From NCBI GenBank assembly GCA_018401705.1, contig JAGYKL010000001.1:317664-381663 (forward strand): a stretch of DNA of 64,000 bases. Direction: 5' to 3'. The position numbers were made by a program, and so were the translations under genes. Shown here piece by piece: positions 18,424 through 27,410 of the stretch. The notes below the pieces were generated by a model, which made no database searches, was not told the origin of the DNA, and saw nothing but the letters and a program-made list of their open reading frames with translations. The stretch comes from Bacteroidia bacterium. Lineage in GTDB: Bacteria; Bacteroidota; Bacteroidia; M30B66. Each line of letters opens with the position of its first letter. Within the stretch, counting starts at the first letter, position 1.

Positions 18424-19464
18424 ATGGAAGAGCAAAGCGAAATAAAATTAACTCAGTTTGCTCATGGATCGGGCTGTGGATGCAAAGTTTCACCTTCTGT
18501 GTTGAAAGAGATTCTGGCTGGAAAGAGCAATACAAATGCATTTGCAAATCTCCTTGTTGGCAATGACAAAAACGACGATGCCGCTGTATTGAAATTGACA
18601 GAGGACTTGCTTCTTATTTCAACTACCGATTTTTTCATGCCAATTGTGGATGATGCGTTTGATTTTGGAGCTATTGCAGCTGCCAATGCTTTAAGTGATG
18701 TTTACGCCATGGGCGGGAAGCCTAATTTGGCTTTAGCCATTTTAGGATGGCCATTAAGTAAACTACCTACAGAGCTTGCTGCTAAAGTTATGCAAGGGGC
18801 TGAATCGGTTTGCGCAAAGGCAGGAATTCCGATTGCCGGTGGACATACGATTGATTCGCAAGAGCCCTTTTTCGGACTTTCGGTAAATGGAATTGTGGCA
18901 CCTCAACAATTAAAAACGAATACAGGAGTTAAAAAAGGAGACATTTTATTTATTACTAAACCTTTGGGCACTGGCATCATAAGTTCGGCAAACCGAAGAG
19001 GCCTTGCCAATGCAAATGAATTGAAGGAAGCAGTTGACTCTATGAAGAAACTAAATGCTGTTGGAAGTGAATTGGGTAAAATATCAGGCATTAGAGCAAT
19101 GACAGATATAACAGGCTTTGGCCTACTTAGTCATTTATTGGAAATGATGGCTGATAGCAATTTGAGTGCTCAGATTCATTTTGATAAAGTGCCACGCCTA
19201 GCTGGCGTGAACGATTACATCAAGAAATTCATTTACCCCGATTTAACTACAAGCAATTATAACTGGGCGAAAGATTCGGTGAGTGATTTAAATGCCGAAA
19301 TGTTGTTTTTGCTATGCGACCCACAAACCAGTGGTGGGCTTTTGCTAAGTGTAGCTGAAGAATCGTTGTCTGCTGTTCAGGAAACACTTATTCAAAATGA
19401 TTGTTATTACGAAGCAATAGGATACTTTGAAGAGTTCAAAGGGAAAGCTATCTTTGTAAATTGA
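18424..19464 (+). CDS. selD: Selenide, water dikinase (selenophosphate synthetase)
   Basis: A 346-residue enzyme making selenophosphate from selenide and ATP. The catalytic motif HGSGCGCK holds Cys18, Cys20 and Lys21; it is the Cys form, not the selenocysteine form. AIR-synthase-like motifs follow: DDAAVLKL, STTDFFMPIVDDAFDFG (metal and ATP site), AGGHTIDSQEPFFGLSV and the C-terminal CDPQTSGGLL. No selA, selB or tRNA-Sec is in view, but mnmH lies at 54.6-55.6 kb, so selenophosphate probably feeds tRNA 2-selenouridine. It begins directly after the glycosyltransferase stop. Confidence 0.96.
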   Translation: MEEQSEIKLTQFAHGSGCGCKVSPSVLKEILAGKSNTNAFANLLVGNDKNDDAAVLKLTEDLLLISTTDFFMPIVDDAFDFGAIAAANALSDVYAMGGKPNLALAILGWPLSKLPTELAAKVMQGAESVCAKAGIPIAGGHTIDSQEPFFGLSVNGIVAPQQLKTNTGVKKGDILFITKPLGTGIISSANRRGLANANELKEAVDSMKKLNAVGSELGKISGIRAMTDITGFGLLSHLLEMMADSNLSAQIHFDKVPRLAGVNDYIKKFIYPDLTTSNYNWAKDSVSDLNAEMLFLLCDPQTSGGLLLSVAEESLSAVQETLIQNDCYYEAIGYFEEFKGKAIFVN

Positions 19465-19470
19465 GATGAT

Positions 19471-19953
19471 ATGAGATTCGCACTGCTGATTACTGTTTTA
19501 CTATTTGGTTATAATGTTCAAGCACAGGTTTTTAGTCAAAACTCCTGTCAGGATTCTACATTAATTTCAAACAATCCTTGTTATGGAACCTTGTACCAGC
19601 CAGTTTGTGGTTGCGATGGAATTACTTATAGAAATGAATGTCTCGCTTACGCTCAAGGATTATTAAACTTTGGCGACGGACCATGTGAGTTTATGGATTT
19701 TGACTTCCTACCTAATCCATCATATACAACTGGCCAACTGCAATTGAAAATAATTTGCAAGGATGTAACCGATATCAACGTTTGGATATTCGATACGTTC
19801 TTTCGCCAAAAATACTATCAGGTTTCAAGGCAATTCAAAGACATTGAATTGTACCCTGATATAAGGGGTTTTGGCAATGGCTTGTTTTTTATTGTAGTAG
19901 AGGCTAACGGCGTTGTTAAGGTGAAACGTCTTTTGGTGAATCAGCTTGATTGA
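19471..19953 (+). CDS. Secreted Kazal-type protease inhibitor domain protein
   Basis: A 160-residue secreted protein with signal peptide MRFALLITVLLFGYNVQAQ. Residues 25-67 form a Kazal module: Cys-rich with YQPVCGCDGITYRNECLAYA, matching the VCG.DG.TY.NEC.A pattern of serine-protease inhibitors. The C-terminal 85 residues (FDFLPNPSYTTGQLQLKI ... VKRLLVNQLD) look like a T9SS type A sorting domain with the PNP start and a KxVKRLLV-like final strand. Starts six bases after selD, so probably cotranscribed, without evident functional link. Could protect the cell surface from foreign proteases. Confidence 0.8.
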   Translation: MRFALLITVLLFGYNVQAQVFSQNSCQDSTLISNNPCYGTLYQPVCGCDGITYRNECLAYAQGLLNFGDGPCEFMDFDFLPNPSYTTGQLQLKIICKDVTDINVWIFDTFFRQKYYQVSRQFKDIELYPDIRGFGNGLFFIVVEANGVVKVKRLLVNQLD

Positions 19954-19954
19954 T

Positions 19955-21091
19955 TTATTCCTGAATTATTGAATAAGCGTCTCCCAAACAGTTAATTAAA
20001 TCTGAAGCAAGCATAGAAAATTCTCCGAATTCGGATGCGGCTATATCGCCAGCCAAACCGTGAAGAGCAACACCCAAAATTGCTGATTCACTATTTGAAT
20101 AACCTTGAGCTAGAAGTGCTGTAATAATGCCGGTAAGAGCATCTCCAGAACCGCCTTTAGCCATTCCAGGGTTACCAGTTGAGTTGAAATGCACTTCTCC
20201 CGAAGGGAAACAAATCGCCGTATAAGCACCCTTTAAAACAACTATTACCGAGAACTTTCTGCTTAATTCTCTTGCATTCTGCAGTCTATCGTATGTTGAA
20301 TCAGCCTTTTCGGTAAGTCTATCCATTTCGCCAGGATGTGGCGTGAGTATAGTACCCGAAGGTAAAAATGCCAGCCAGGTTTTGTTTTCCGACAGAATAT
20401 TTAATCCATCTGCATCAATGACCATTTGAGCTATGCCCTGCTGAACGATTGCTTTTAATGTCTTTGATGTTGCTTCATCTGTGCCTGCTCCGGGGCCAAA
20501 ACCAATTGCACTAGCTTTTTCAAGATTAAAACTACCTTGGATAATATCAGAAGCATCCGAAGCAATGCACATTGCTTCGGGAAGAGCCGATTGCATTATG
20601 TTTACAGCATCAGAAGGAACAATTAAAGACGTAAGTCCGGCTCCTGATTTTAGACAAGCTCTGCCTGCCAAAATCATAGCACCATATTTACCCCTAGAAC
20701 CTCCTACTAATAAAGCATGGCCAAAATTCCCTTTGTGTGAAAAGGCGTTTCGGTTTTTGATAATTGGCTTTAATTCGTGAATTAAAGTATATGAGTATGG
20801 AATTGAATCTTGGCTAAATTCATTTGTTTGAGGAGTTTGCAAACCTATATCCAATACATGCCAGGTTCCGAGAAAAGCTTGTGATTCAGGGAAGAAGAAC
20901 ATCAGTCTTGGGCAATGAAAGCTCAGAGTAAAATCTGCTTCAACAGCAACCGCTCCTTCAGGCATTGCTTGTTCTGTAAAGAATCCCGAAGGAGAATCAA
21001 CAGAAAACACCATGCTCTTTGAATTATTGGCGGCTTTAGCCAATTCCAAGAATACACCTTCAAGAGGACGGCTTAATCCGCTGCCAAGCAA
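19955..21091 (-). CDS. nnrD: NAD(P)H-hydrate dehydratase part of a broken bifunctional NnrE-NnrD gene
   Basis: This 378-codon frame holds the last third of the epimerase domain (DALLGSGLSRPLEG ... SVDSPSG) and the complete ADP-dependent dehydratase domain: HKGNFGHALLVGG, AGRACLKSGAGL, VIDADGLNIL, LTPHPGEMDRL and NPGMAKGGSGDALTG. The dehydratase repairs damaged NAD(P)HX. The listed start is a TTG inside the epimerase domain and is unlikely to be the native start. The N-terminal part lies upstream in the same phase (21146-21454), with TAG, TGA and TAA in between; residues that fit the family are readable there in another frame. Either a damaged gene or two sequence errors. Confidence 0.8.
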   Translation of the reverse strand: MLGSGLSRPLEGVFLELAKAANNSKSMVFSVDSPSGFFTEQAMPEGAVAVEADFTLSFHCPRLMFFFPESQAFLGTWHVLDIGLQTPQTNEFSQDSIPYSYTLIHELKPIIKNRNAFSHKGNFGHALLVGGSRGKYGAMILAGRACLKSGAGLTSLIVPSDAVNIMQSALPEAMCIASDASDIIQGSFNLEKASAIGFGPGAGTDEATSKTLKAIVQQGIAQMVIDADGLNILSENKTWLAFLPSGTILTPHPGEMDRLTEKADSTYDRLQNARELSRKFSVIVVLKGAYTAICFPSGEVHFNSTGNPGMAKGGSGDALTGIITALLAQGYSNSESAILGVALHGLAGDIAASEFGEFSMLASDLINCLGDAYSIIQE

Positions 21092-21145
21092 AGCATCAAT
21101 AATAACATCACATTAAAGGAATCTTCTTCAAGAGAATAAATCCTC

Positions 21146-21454
21146 CTATGCTCCACCCAATTCAATAAATCTTTGCTTATTTATTTCTGAGTCTTTACTT
21201 AAGGGCTCATCGTTAGCGCAGATTACCTGCGTTTTGTATTTAGCGTGATGCAACATCCGGGCTATAGCCCAGCCATCACCTCCATTATTACCATTGCCAG
21301 TTAGAACAAGAATTTCCTGCTCGGGAGATAAAAAGTCCTCAATAAACTCAAAGCAAACCGAAGCTGCCTTCTCCATCAAATCGATGGAAGAAATACCTTG
21401 AGCTATGGTAAATGCATCACATTGCCGCACTTGCGACGTTGATAAAATCCTCAT
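21146..21454 (-). CDS. nnrE: NAD(P)H-hydrate epimerase N-terminal fragment
   Basis: This 102-codon frame encodes the N-terminal part of the YjeF_N epimerase domain: MRILSTSQVRQCDAFTIAQ, SIDLMEKAA and the nucleotide-binding LTGNGNNGGDGWAIARML. It stops at TAG right after RFIELGGA, where the family continues through a variable linker to DALLGSGL. That continuation is present downstream, see the nnrD entry. The ATG overlaps the stop of coaE by four bases (ATGA), so the pair is translationally coupled. By itself the fragment would lack part of the epimerase active site. Confidence 0.75.
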   Translation of the reverse strand: MRILSTSQVRQCDAFTIAQGISSIDLMEKAASVCFEFIEDFLSPEQEILVLTGNGNNGGDGWAIARMLHHAKYKTQVICANDEPLSKDSEINKQRFIELGGA

Positions 21455-22029
21455 AATATGCTATTTACTGCATTAATCACTTGTGGAATCAAGGCGTGTT
21501 CATCATCGTTATTGATAATTAGATTCGCCTTTTGTCGTAGTAGTTCAGCATCCAATTGATTATTCATGCGTTCATGCACCTGCTGAGCAGTTAATCCGCT
21601 TCGTTTAATAACTCTGTCTACTCTTAACTGTACGGGTGCATCAACCACCCAAACTGCGTCTAATTCTTTTTCTAAACCATGCTCAAAAATGATTGCAGCT
21701 TCTTTAAAGACAAGTGTCGAATTTTGAGTTTTAATCCATTCATTAAAATCGTTTCTAACAGCCGGGTGGATAATTGTATTCAATTTATTGAGTAGATTCT
21801 CATCATTAAAAACCAAATCTGCGAGCAAAGCTCTTGATGGATTTCCGGAAACATCAAATACACAATCACCAAAAGCTTCTCTTATGGCTTCATGGATTTG
21901 TTTGTTTTCTTTTAGCAAAACTCTAGCTCTGGAATCGGAAGAGTAAACCGGATAATTGAGAACATTCAATAGTTTGGCAACTGTAGATTTACCGCTGCCA
22001 ATACCACCTGTAATTCCGATTTTAATCAT
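21451..22029 (-). CDS. coaE: Dephospho-CoA kinase
   Basis: A 192-residue P-loop kinase catalysing the last step of coenzyme A synthesis, phosphorylation of dephospho-CoA. The Walker A motif GGIGSGKST is at residues 8-16, followed by PVYSSDSRAR (substrate Asp), the HPAVR motif of the CoA domain and the LID region RVIKRSGLTAQQVHERM. Length is standard. It sits in the usual Bacteroidota cluster after ybbR and overlaps nnrE by four bases. Confidence 0.96.
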   Translation of the reverse strand: MIKIGITGGIGSGKSTVAKLLNVLNYPVYSSDSRARVLLKENKQIHEAIREAFGDCVFDVSGNPSRALLADLVFNDENLLNKLNTIIHPAVRNDFNEWIKTQNSTLVFKEAAIIFEHGLEKELDAVWVVDAPVQLRVDRVIKRSGLTAQQVHERMNNQLDAELLRQKANLIINNDDEHALIPQVINAVNSIL

Positions 22030-22105
22030 GATTAGATTTTTAGTTAAGCTAAATCATTTTACCCAAATTAAATCTTTATCCTGAAAGGAATTAAATCGAT
22101 TTGAG

Positions 22106-23086
22106 TTATTTCTGTCGAATGATAAAGTCGACTGTTTCGGGTTTTAGCCTAATATTTTTCACAAATGAAGGAGCTTCCCGAACGTAGAGCTTCATTGAAT
22201 TTGATTTTGAATCGCGAAGATCAAAAGCATCTGCTGCAATAATGAAAGAAGAGGCACTCACTTTATTAAAATCCTTTAGGGCAATAAGGCAAGTTAGTTC
22301 TACCTGTTCGGGGAAAACATCAAGAGAATCGGTACTAATAAGATGCTCAACCCTCACCGGAATAGCAAAGACAGCTTCTGTGTACTGATCAACTTCCATT
22401 TTTATATCTACCAAAGAAGGCTCATATGAAAGTAGGCTATCGGGCTTGAGGATATTCAAAGTGAAGTTACCTGAAGTGGAAATATCGCTGAGTTTAAGTC
22501 TTTCGGTAAAAATCTGGAATACGCTATCCATTCTTTCAGAAGGCCCGCTAATCATAACGCTATCGGGAAATAGGCGAATGCTATCTGTTAGAAAATATTG
22601 TTTTTTAAAGCTTAAGACTGCATCCAAAACAATTGGAACTTTTCTGAATCCTCTATTAAAGAAAGAAAAGAAGATTGTGTCGGGTTGAATGTTTAATGCT
22701 TTAACATCTCCATGCTGTCTGTTAAAGAAATCGATGCCGTTGAATGTGGTTAGGAAAGCGTTATTGGCTTTTAGAGCTGGCTTTGTGCCAATGTTTCGTC
22801 CATCGAGCAATACACTTCCATTGTCGGGTCTTAGCCAATAGCTAATTAATTGATAGCCACTTCCGGAAATAGTTATTTCTACTTCTTGAGGAAGCTTTTC
22901 AATCATCATCCTTTGTTCGGGCATGTTGATGTATTCAACAGGAACGGTAATGGATGTAGAATAATAGCCGTTGAATGCCAATAACAACCAGAATAAGGTG
23001 GAAATAGCAAGGCATACCACGAAAACCAGTAGGTTTCTTCTACTGAATATGGATTTTCCTTTGTTTGCCTTGTTGTTTCCTGGCAT
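22106..23086 (-). CDS. YbbR-like domain protein (CdaR-type)
   Basis: A 326-residue membrane-anchored protein with one N-terminal helix (about 18-38, NLLVFVVCLAISTLFWLLLA) and YbbR-like beta modules outside the membrane, visible as VPVEYINMP and repeated SGP/SGS-containing strands (VEITISGSGYQL; DSVMISGPSERMDS). In Firmicutes CdaR proteins regulate diadenylate cyclase; in Bacteroidota the role is less clear. It lies between yajC and coaE, the usual order in this phylum. Confidence 0.88.
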   Translation of the reverse strand: MPGNNKANKGKSIFSRRNLLVFVVCLAISTLFWLLLAFNGYYSTSITVPVEYINMPEQRMMIEKLPQEVEITISGSGYQLISYWLRPDNGSVLLDGRNIGTKPALKANNAFLTTFNGIDFFNRQHGDVKALNIQPDTIFFSFFNRGFRKVPIVLDAVLSFKKQYFLTDSIRLFPDSVMISGPSERMDSVFQIFTERLKLSDISTSGNFTLNILKPDSLLSYEPSLVDIKMEVDQYTEAVFAIPVRVEHLISTDSLDVFPEQVELTCLIALKDFNKVSASSFIIAADAFDLRDSKSNSMKLYVREAPSFVKNIRLKPETVDFIIRQK

Positions 23087-23095
23087 ATAGGCAGT

Positions 23096-23410
23096 TTATT
23101 TAGCTGCCTGCAATTGGTCCTGAGGATTGCTACTTACAGCTGTTTTTTCAATTCTAACGCGGTGTCCACTTTCAACTTCGATAACAAATGTAGTATCGTC
23201 AGAGTCAGTTATTTTACCGTGTATTCCACCAATGGTGATGATTTTATCGCCTTTCTTAAGGCTTTCTCGCATTTGCTTGGCTTCTTTAGCCTTTTTCATT
23301 TGTGGTCTAATCATGAAAAAGTAGAAAACCACAATAATCAATAGCATTGGAAGGATCTGCGCAATTCCGCTTCCTCCCGGGGCTCCCATAAGGAGTAATA
23401 AATAGGTCAT
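23096..23410 (-). CDS. yajC: Preprotein translocase subunit YajC
   Basis: A 104-residue accessory subunit of the Sec translocon associated with SecDF. One membrane helix (about 18-36, ILPMLLIIVVFYFFMIRPQ) is followed by the conserved RPQMKKAKEAKQMRESLKKGDKIITIGGIHGKI cytoplasmic segment (read in parts). Situated ten bases before ybbR and 20 after the DUF1573 gene, all in one direction, so a single operon is likely. Confidence 0.95.
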   Translation of the reverse strand: MTYLLLLMGAPGGSGIAQILPMLLIIVVFYFFMIRPQMKKAKEAKQMRESLKKGDKIITIGGIHGKITDSDDTTFVIEVESGHRVRIEKTAVSSNPQDQLQAAK

Positions 23411-23429
23411 TTCTTATTCTTTAATTAAA

Positions 23430-23891
23430 TTATTCTTCTGAAGGATCACCTTTAACGAAGCCTGATAAAACAACTTTTCTGGTTGCAGGTTCAGTATTGG
23501 CATAAATGGTAACGTCTTTCATAGCTTTTCCTACGCGGCGATCGCTATCAAAAACAACATCAATAACACCAGTTTTGCCTGGACGGATTGGCTCTTTAGG
23601 CCATTCAGGCACAGTGCAACCACAACTACCAACTGCTTTTGAGATAATTAGGTCGTATTTTCCTGTGTTTGTGAATGTAAAGGCATGAACAACTTTCTCA
23701 CCTTCAATCACGGTTCCGAAATCAAATGTGTCTTTTTCGAAAGTGATATCTGAAGTAGGAATTGATTCTCCTGTAGCGGTTTGAGAGTTGGTAATCATAT
23801 CGGGAGTCACTCTTGCATCTCCTTTCTGATCGCACGATGCTATTGATATGCAAATGGTTGCAGCTAAAGCTACGGATGTAAATAGTTTCAT
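23430..23891 (-). CDS. DUF1573 lipoprotein
   Basis: A 153-residue lipoprotein: MKLFTSVALAATICISIASC ends in a lipobox with the lipidated Cys at 20. The rest is a DUF1573 Ig-like (HYDIN/ASH-type) domain: DTFDFGTVIEGEKVVHAF, FTNTGKYDLIISKAVGSCGC, then TVPEWPKEPIRPGKTGVI. The start at 23891 gives the best signal sequence; an in-frame upstream start at 23912 would add seven residues. The family is found next to yajC in many Bacteroidota; function unknown, probably periplasmic or surface. Confidence 0.88.
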   Translation of the reverse strand: MKLFTSVALAATICISIASCDQKGDARVTPDMITNSQTATGESIPTSDITFEKDTFDFGTVIEGEKVVHAFTFTNTGKYDLIISKAVGSCGCTVPEWPKEPIRPGKTGVIDVVFDSDRRVGKAMKDVTIYANTEPATRKVVLSGFVKGDPSEE

Positions 23892-23978
23892 ATCCATTAA
23901 ATTGGACTGCAAAAGTAATAAATCCGCATAATTTGAGCCCCTTTAAACCTAGCAAAAGGCATTAATAATCAAAACAAT

Positions 23979-25769
23979 CTAACGATGGGTTATAACAAGT
24001 TTCTGTAAGAAGTTTTCATTCCTCAAGAAATACATCCCTGCAGGAAGATTTTGAGTAGAAAATACGTAGGTAGAATTTGCATCTATTTGAATATCATCGC
24101 ACTTTCTCCCTGAAATATCAAGTAACGTAATAATTATTTGAGATTTGCTAAAGTTGCTAAGTGTAGCTTTTTCATCCGCCGGATTAGGCGAAACATTAAA
24201 TGATTGAAGTTCCTCTAATTTGCTTAAGCCTGTCATATCAACAACATGAACCGGTAGAATAGCTTCACCGCTAAAACAACCATTCTCGTCTTGTCCAATA
24301 ACCTCTATTCTCATGTCGCCTTCACGGTCTTGCCAAAATGCCACCAGAGAATCGCCACCTTCGGTATAAATCTGCACATCCATGAGTGCTGCATCTCCAA
24401 AGAAATTCCAGTAATAAGTCATTCCCTCAGGGCCTTCAACATAAAATAAACCCGTTGAACCAGGTGCATACATTGTATCTCCGCTGAGAGAAATTATTGG
24501 AGTTTCAAAAACATTAATATAAACCGAATCGGGAATTCCTTCACAACCACCTCGTGTGGCGACTAATTTATACCATCCACTTTGTTGAGTTTCGGCATTA
24601 TTAATTTGAGTGTTTCTTACAGTTGCAGTAAAGCCTTGTGGACCTACCCACAACCAATTTGCTCCGGGGATTTCAGTAGCTCCTAAGAATATGATTTCAC
24701 CCGAGCAAACAGAATCTTCAACAGTAGTTATAGTTACCACAGGCGAAGCAATTATTTCTACCTCTACTTCTCTTTGAGAAACACAATCATCTCCAGTAAT
24801 CAACACAGAATAAATTCCAGTTGCATCTATTGTAACATCCGAAATAACGGGATTTGGATTCACTGAGGAGAAACCGTTGGGCCCAGTCCAGAAATAATCG
24901 GCCAAGGCTGGATAATCGGTTGTTAATTGCAGGTCTCCACCTGAACAAACAGGGCCATTTGCAATTGCCGAAGCTAAACAGGGAGTGCAACTGGCTGGGG
25001 CAGTGAAGTTAGCGGAGCCAGTACAAGAAGAGCTGGCACTAAAAATAGCACTAACGCTTGATGCAGAGGCATTTGCAGCCAATCCTGGAATTGAAAACTG
25101 TACTGGATTCGTAAATGGAGCATTCAAAACTTGCGTTTCACCGCCGCTGCTTACTGTAAGTGTGCCGCTGCTGGGCGGATTGAATGTAAACACAGAACCT
25201 CCAAGAGTATAGGTATTAGAGGTGCTATCACAAGAACCTGGATTTGCAGAAACCAAGCTAATTTGACAAATTCCGGTAAAATCACAATCATACGTGCCTG
25301 TTCCGGCAGTTTGAGCAAATGTTACATTAGTAGGTTGATTAGAGAAATTCGTAACCATGAGCAAATAAAAATCGCCCTGATTAACAGATGTGAATTCTAT
25401 AGTTTCGGTTGCGCCACCTGCATAACTGCAATCGGCAGTATTTTCTGCGGTAAGGTCACCACAATTGCCAGTTTCGTTTGCGAAAGGACCAAAAAGGATG
25501 AAATCAAAATCTCTATCGCCAGAGTTAGATTGCAGAATTGTGTGAGTTCCAGGGTTATCGATACTAAAGGAAAACCAAGCAGGATTTGGCTCTGAACCTA
25601 AACAACCATAATCAGGGCCAGTTTCAGCAGGTCCTGCTCCGGTAGCTGCAGGGTAACTTACAGGTTCATTTAAGCAAATGCGTATTGCGTTTATGCAAGA
25701 TGAGTTTCCGCTTTGAGAAAATAAAGGGGAAGAAGTAATGATTAAGAGTGTAGCAAATATAAGTTTCAT
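23979..25769 (-). CDS. Secreted Ig-like domain protein with T9SS type A sorting domain
   Basis: A 596-residue exported protein (signal MKLIFATLLIITSSPLFSQ). Residues 20-170 form a Cys-containing beta domain with NPAWFSFSIDNPG and DRDFDFILFGPF, a pattern common in Bacteroidota surface proteins. Two or three Ig/PKD-like modules follow (PVCSGGDLQLTTDYPALADY, VWVGPQGF-type motifs). The last 75 residues are the sorting domain: FNVSPNPADEKATL, ITLLDISGRK, LPAGMYFLR and KLVITHR. A T9SS client, anchored or released at the surface; ligand unknown. Confidence 0.88.
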   Translation of the reverse strand: MKLIFATLLIITSSPLFSQSGNSSCINAIRICLNEPVSYPAATGAGPAETGPDYGCLGSEPNPAWFSFSIDNPGTHTILQSNSGDRDFDFILFGPFANETGNCGDLTAENTADCSYAGGATETIEFTSVNQGDFYLLMVTNFSNQPTNVTFAQTAGTGTYDCDFTGICQISLVSANPGSCDSTSNTYTLGGSVFTFNPPSSGTLTVSSGGETQVLNAPFTNPVQFSIPGLAANASASSVSAIFSASSSCTGSANFTAPASCTPCLASAIANGPVCSGGDLQLTTDYPALADYFWTGPNGFSSVNPNPVISDVTIDATGIYSVLITGDDCVSQREVEVEIIASPVVTITTVEDSVCSGEIIFLGATEIPGANWLWVGPQGFTATVRNTQINNAETQQSGWYKLVATRGGCEGIPDSVYINVFETPIISLSGDTMYAPGSTGLFYVEGPEGMTYYWNFFGDAALMDVQIYTEGGDSLVAFWQDREGDMRIEVIGQDENGCFSGEAILPVHVVDMTGLSKLEELQSFNVSPNPADEKATLSNFSKSQIIITLLDISGRKCDDIQIDANSTYVFSTQNLPAGMYFLRNENFLQKLVITHR

Positions 25770-25817
25770 GCAGCTTGGAAAAAGTCAAGCAATTTAGCTA
25801 AACTATTTCAAGCTTAA

Positions 25818-26402
25818 TTAGAAAGCCAGGAGTTCTTCATAGACTTCTTTGAGAGGAAGTCCAACCACATTGGTATAAGAACCATGAATTGCCTCTACTC
25901 CAATGCAGCCAATCCACTCCTGAATGCCATAGGCTCCGGCTTTATCAAATGGCTTGTAATGATTGATGTAGTATTCAATTTCTTCCTCCCGAAGGGATTT
26001 AAACTGAACCTCAGTAACACAATAAATAGATCTCACTTTAGTGCTTGAAGCGATGCACACAGCGGTAATTACCTCATGAGTTCTTCCCGACAGGTGATTG
26101 AGCATTTTTCGGGCTTCTTCAGCATGAGCAGGTTTATTAAGCACTTGATTATTGAGCCAAACAATAGTGTCGGCAGTGATTAAGATATCATCTGCTTGAA
26201 TGAGTTCAAGTCCGGCTTTTGACTTTAAAGAGGATAAATAAAGTGGTATAGATTCTCTTTTTAGTTTATCGGGAAAGTCTTCCTCCACATCAAAACCTAG
26301 TACTTCGAATTCTAATCCTAAATCACTTAATAATTGATTTCGTCGTGGAGATTTTGAACCAAGGAATATCTTTCGCCCTTTCAGTTTATCATTCAAAGTC
26401 AT
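25818..26402 (-). CDS. maf: Maf-family nucleoside triphosphate pyrophosphatase
   Basis: A 194-residue house-cleaning enzyme hydrolysing non-canonical nucleoside triphosphates. The opening motif is ILGSKSPRR-like (IFLGSKSPRRNQLL) and later ADTIVWLNNQVLNKP, LSGRTHEVITAVC and KAGAYGIQEWIG are seen. The phosphate loop and the acidic residues are intact. Four bases separate it from the UbiA gene upstream, and this pair is a conserved Bacteroidota arrangement. Confidence 0.94.
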   Translation of the reverse strand: MTLNDKLKGRKIFLGSKSPRRNQLLSDLGLEFEVLGFDVEEDFPDKLKRESIPLYLSSLKSKAGLELIQADDILITADTIVWLNNQVLNKPAHAEEARKMLNHLSGRTHEVITAVCIASSTKVRSIYCVTEVQFKSLREEEIEYYINHYKPFDKAGAYGIQEWIGCIGVEAIHGSYTNVVGLPLKEVYEELLAF

Positions 26403-26405
26403 TAG

Positions 26406-27401
26406 TTATGAGCCAAATTTGTATACGAACATAGATAAAACTCCCCCAACAATAAAGATTTTGCAAAGTAAAGAAGCAAAAGCATAGTGATCTTTTTGCC
26501 AGGCATTCCAAAGCTTCACAATGAAGTAAACAAGCGGTACTTGGACAAAAACCAGCATATACCAGAACAATAACTGAAAATCAAACTTCCAAAGAAATTG
26601 CTGAACAAAGGCAAGAAGAATTACTGTAAAGACGGCAATTCCGAGCACAAAATATTTTGTGCGTACCTCTCCCAAAACTATAGGAAGAGTGCGTGCACCG
26701 ATAGCAAGATCTCCTTCAATATCTTCCATGTCTTTAACAATCTCGCGAATTAAATTCGAAAGAAAAGCGAAAACAGCATATCCAATAATAATGAAAGCTC
26801 CTTTTCGTAGAAGGCTATTGCCAAAGCCGGGAACATGCATATTGAGCAAATTCAAATCATAAGCAGCATTATTAGAGAACTCAAAAACTGCCACCGTTAT
26901 TGGCACAAGTGCTACTAGTGTTGAGATAAGAATATTGCCTGAAAGCAATTGCTTTTTGAGATTAGTTGAATAAAACCACAAGCCTAAAACACTGAAAAGA
27001 AAAATACCAAATAGCTTCCAGCTATGCACGTGATAACATAAGTATGCTGCTATTATTAACCCAATTCCATTAAGGCTGAGATGCATAGCCATTGCCACCC
27101 GGCGCTTAACTACTCTACCCACTACAACTTTGTCGGGTCTATTGAGACGATCTGTTTTGGTATCGAAATAATCATTTATGATGTTACCTGCTGCTGTTAT
27201 GCACATGATAGCTAACATAAGCAGCAAGAAATGAATGCCACTCATATGAAGTTTCAAGCCATCGACTTGAAAGCCCAATAACTTCATTTCATGCACACCT
27301 TGTTGCCAAAGCGTATCAAACACTCCATATCTGACTCCTGCCATAGTTATGGCAATAATCAACAGGTTTGGAAGCCTTACCAGTCTAAATAGATGTATCA
27401 T
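26406..27401 (-). CDS. UbiA-family prenyltransferase (geranylgeranylglycerol-phosphate type)
   Basis: A 331-residue membrane prenyltransferase with about nine helices. The first Asp-rich motif is NDYFDTKTDRLNRPDK and the second DMEDIEGD, which bind prenyl diphosphate through Mg2+. Bacteroidota members are usually annotated as geranylgeranylglycerol-phosphate geranylgeranyltransferase, though related proteins make quinones; the exact substrate is inference. I chose ATG 27401 (MIHLFRLVRLPN); the upstream TTG at 27413 lies inside the -7 box and cannot be the start if that promoter is used. Confidence 0.85.
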   Translation of the reverse strand: MIHLFRLVRLPNLLIIAITMAGVRYGVFDTLWQQGVHEMKLLGFQVDGLKLHMSGIHFLLLMLAIMCITAAGNIINDYFDTKTDRLNRPDKVVVGRVVKRRVAMAMHLSLNGIGLIIAAYLCYHVHSWKLFGIFLFSVLGLWFYSTNLKKQLLSGNILISTLVALVPITVAVFEFSNNAAYDLNLLNMHVPGFGNSLLRKGAFIIIGYAVFAFLSNLIREIVKDMEDIEGDLAIGARTLPIVLGEVRTKYFVLGIAVFTVILLAFVQQFLWKFDFQLLFWYMLVFVQVPLVYFIVKLWNAWQKDHYAFASLLCKIFIVGGVLSMFVYKFGS

Positions 27402-27410
27402 AATGCGATT

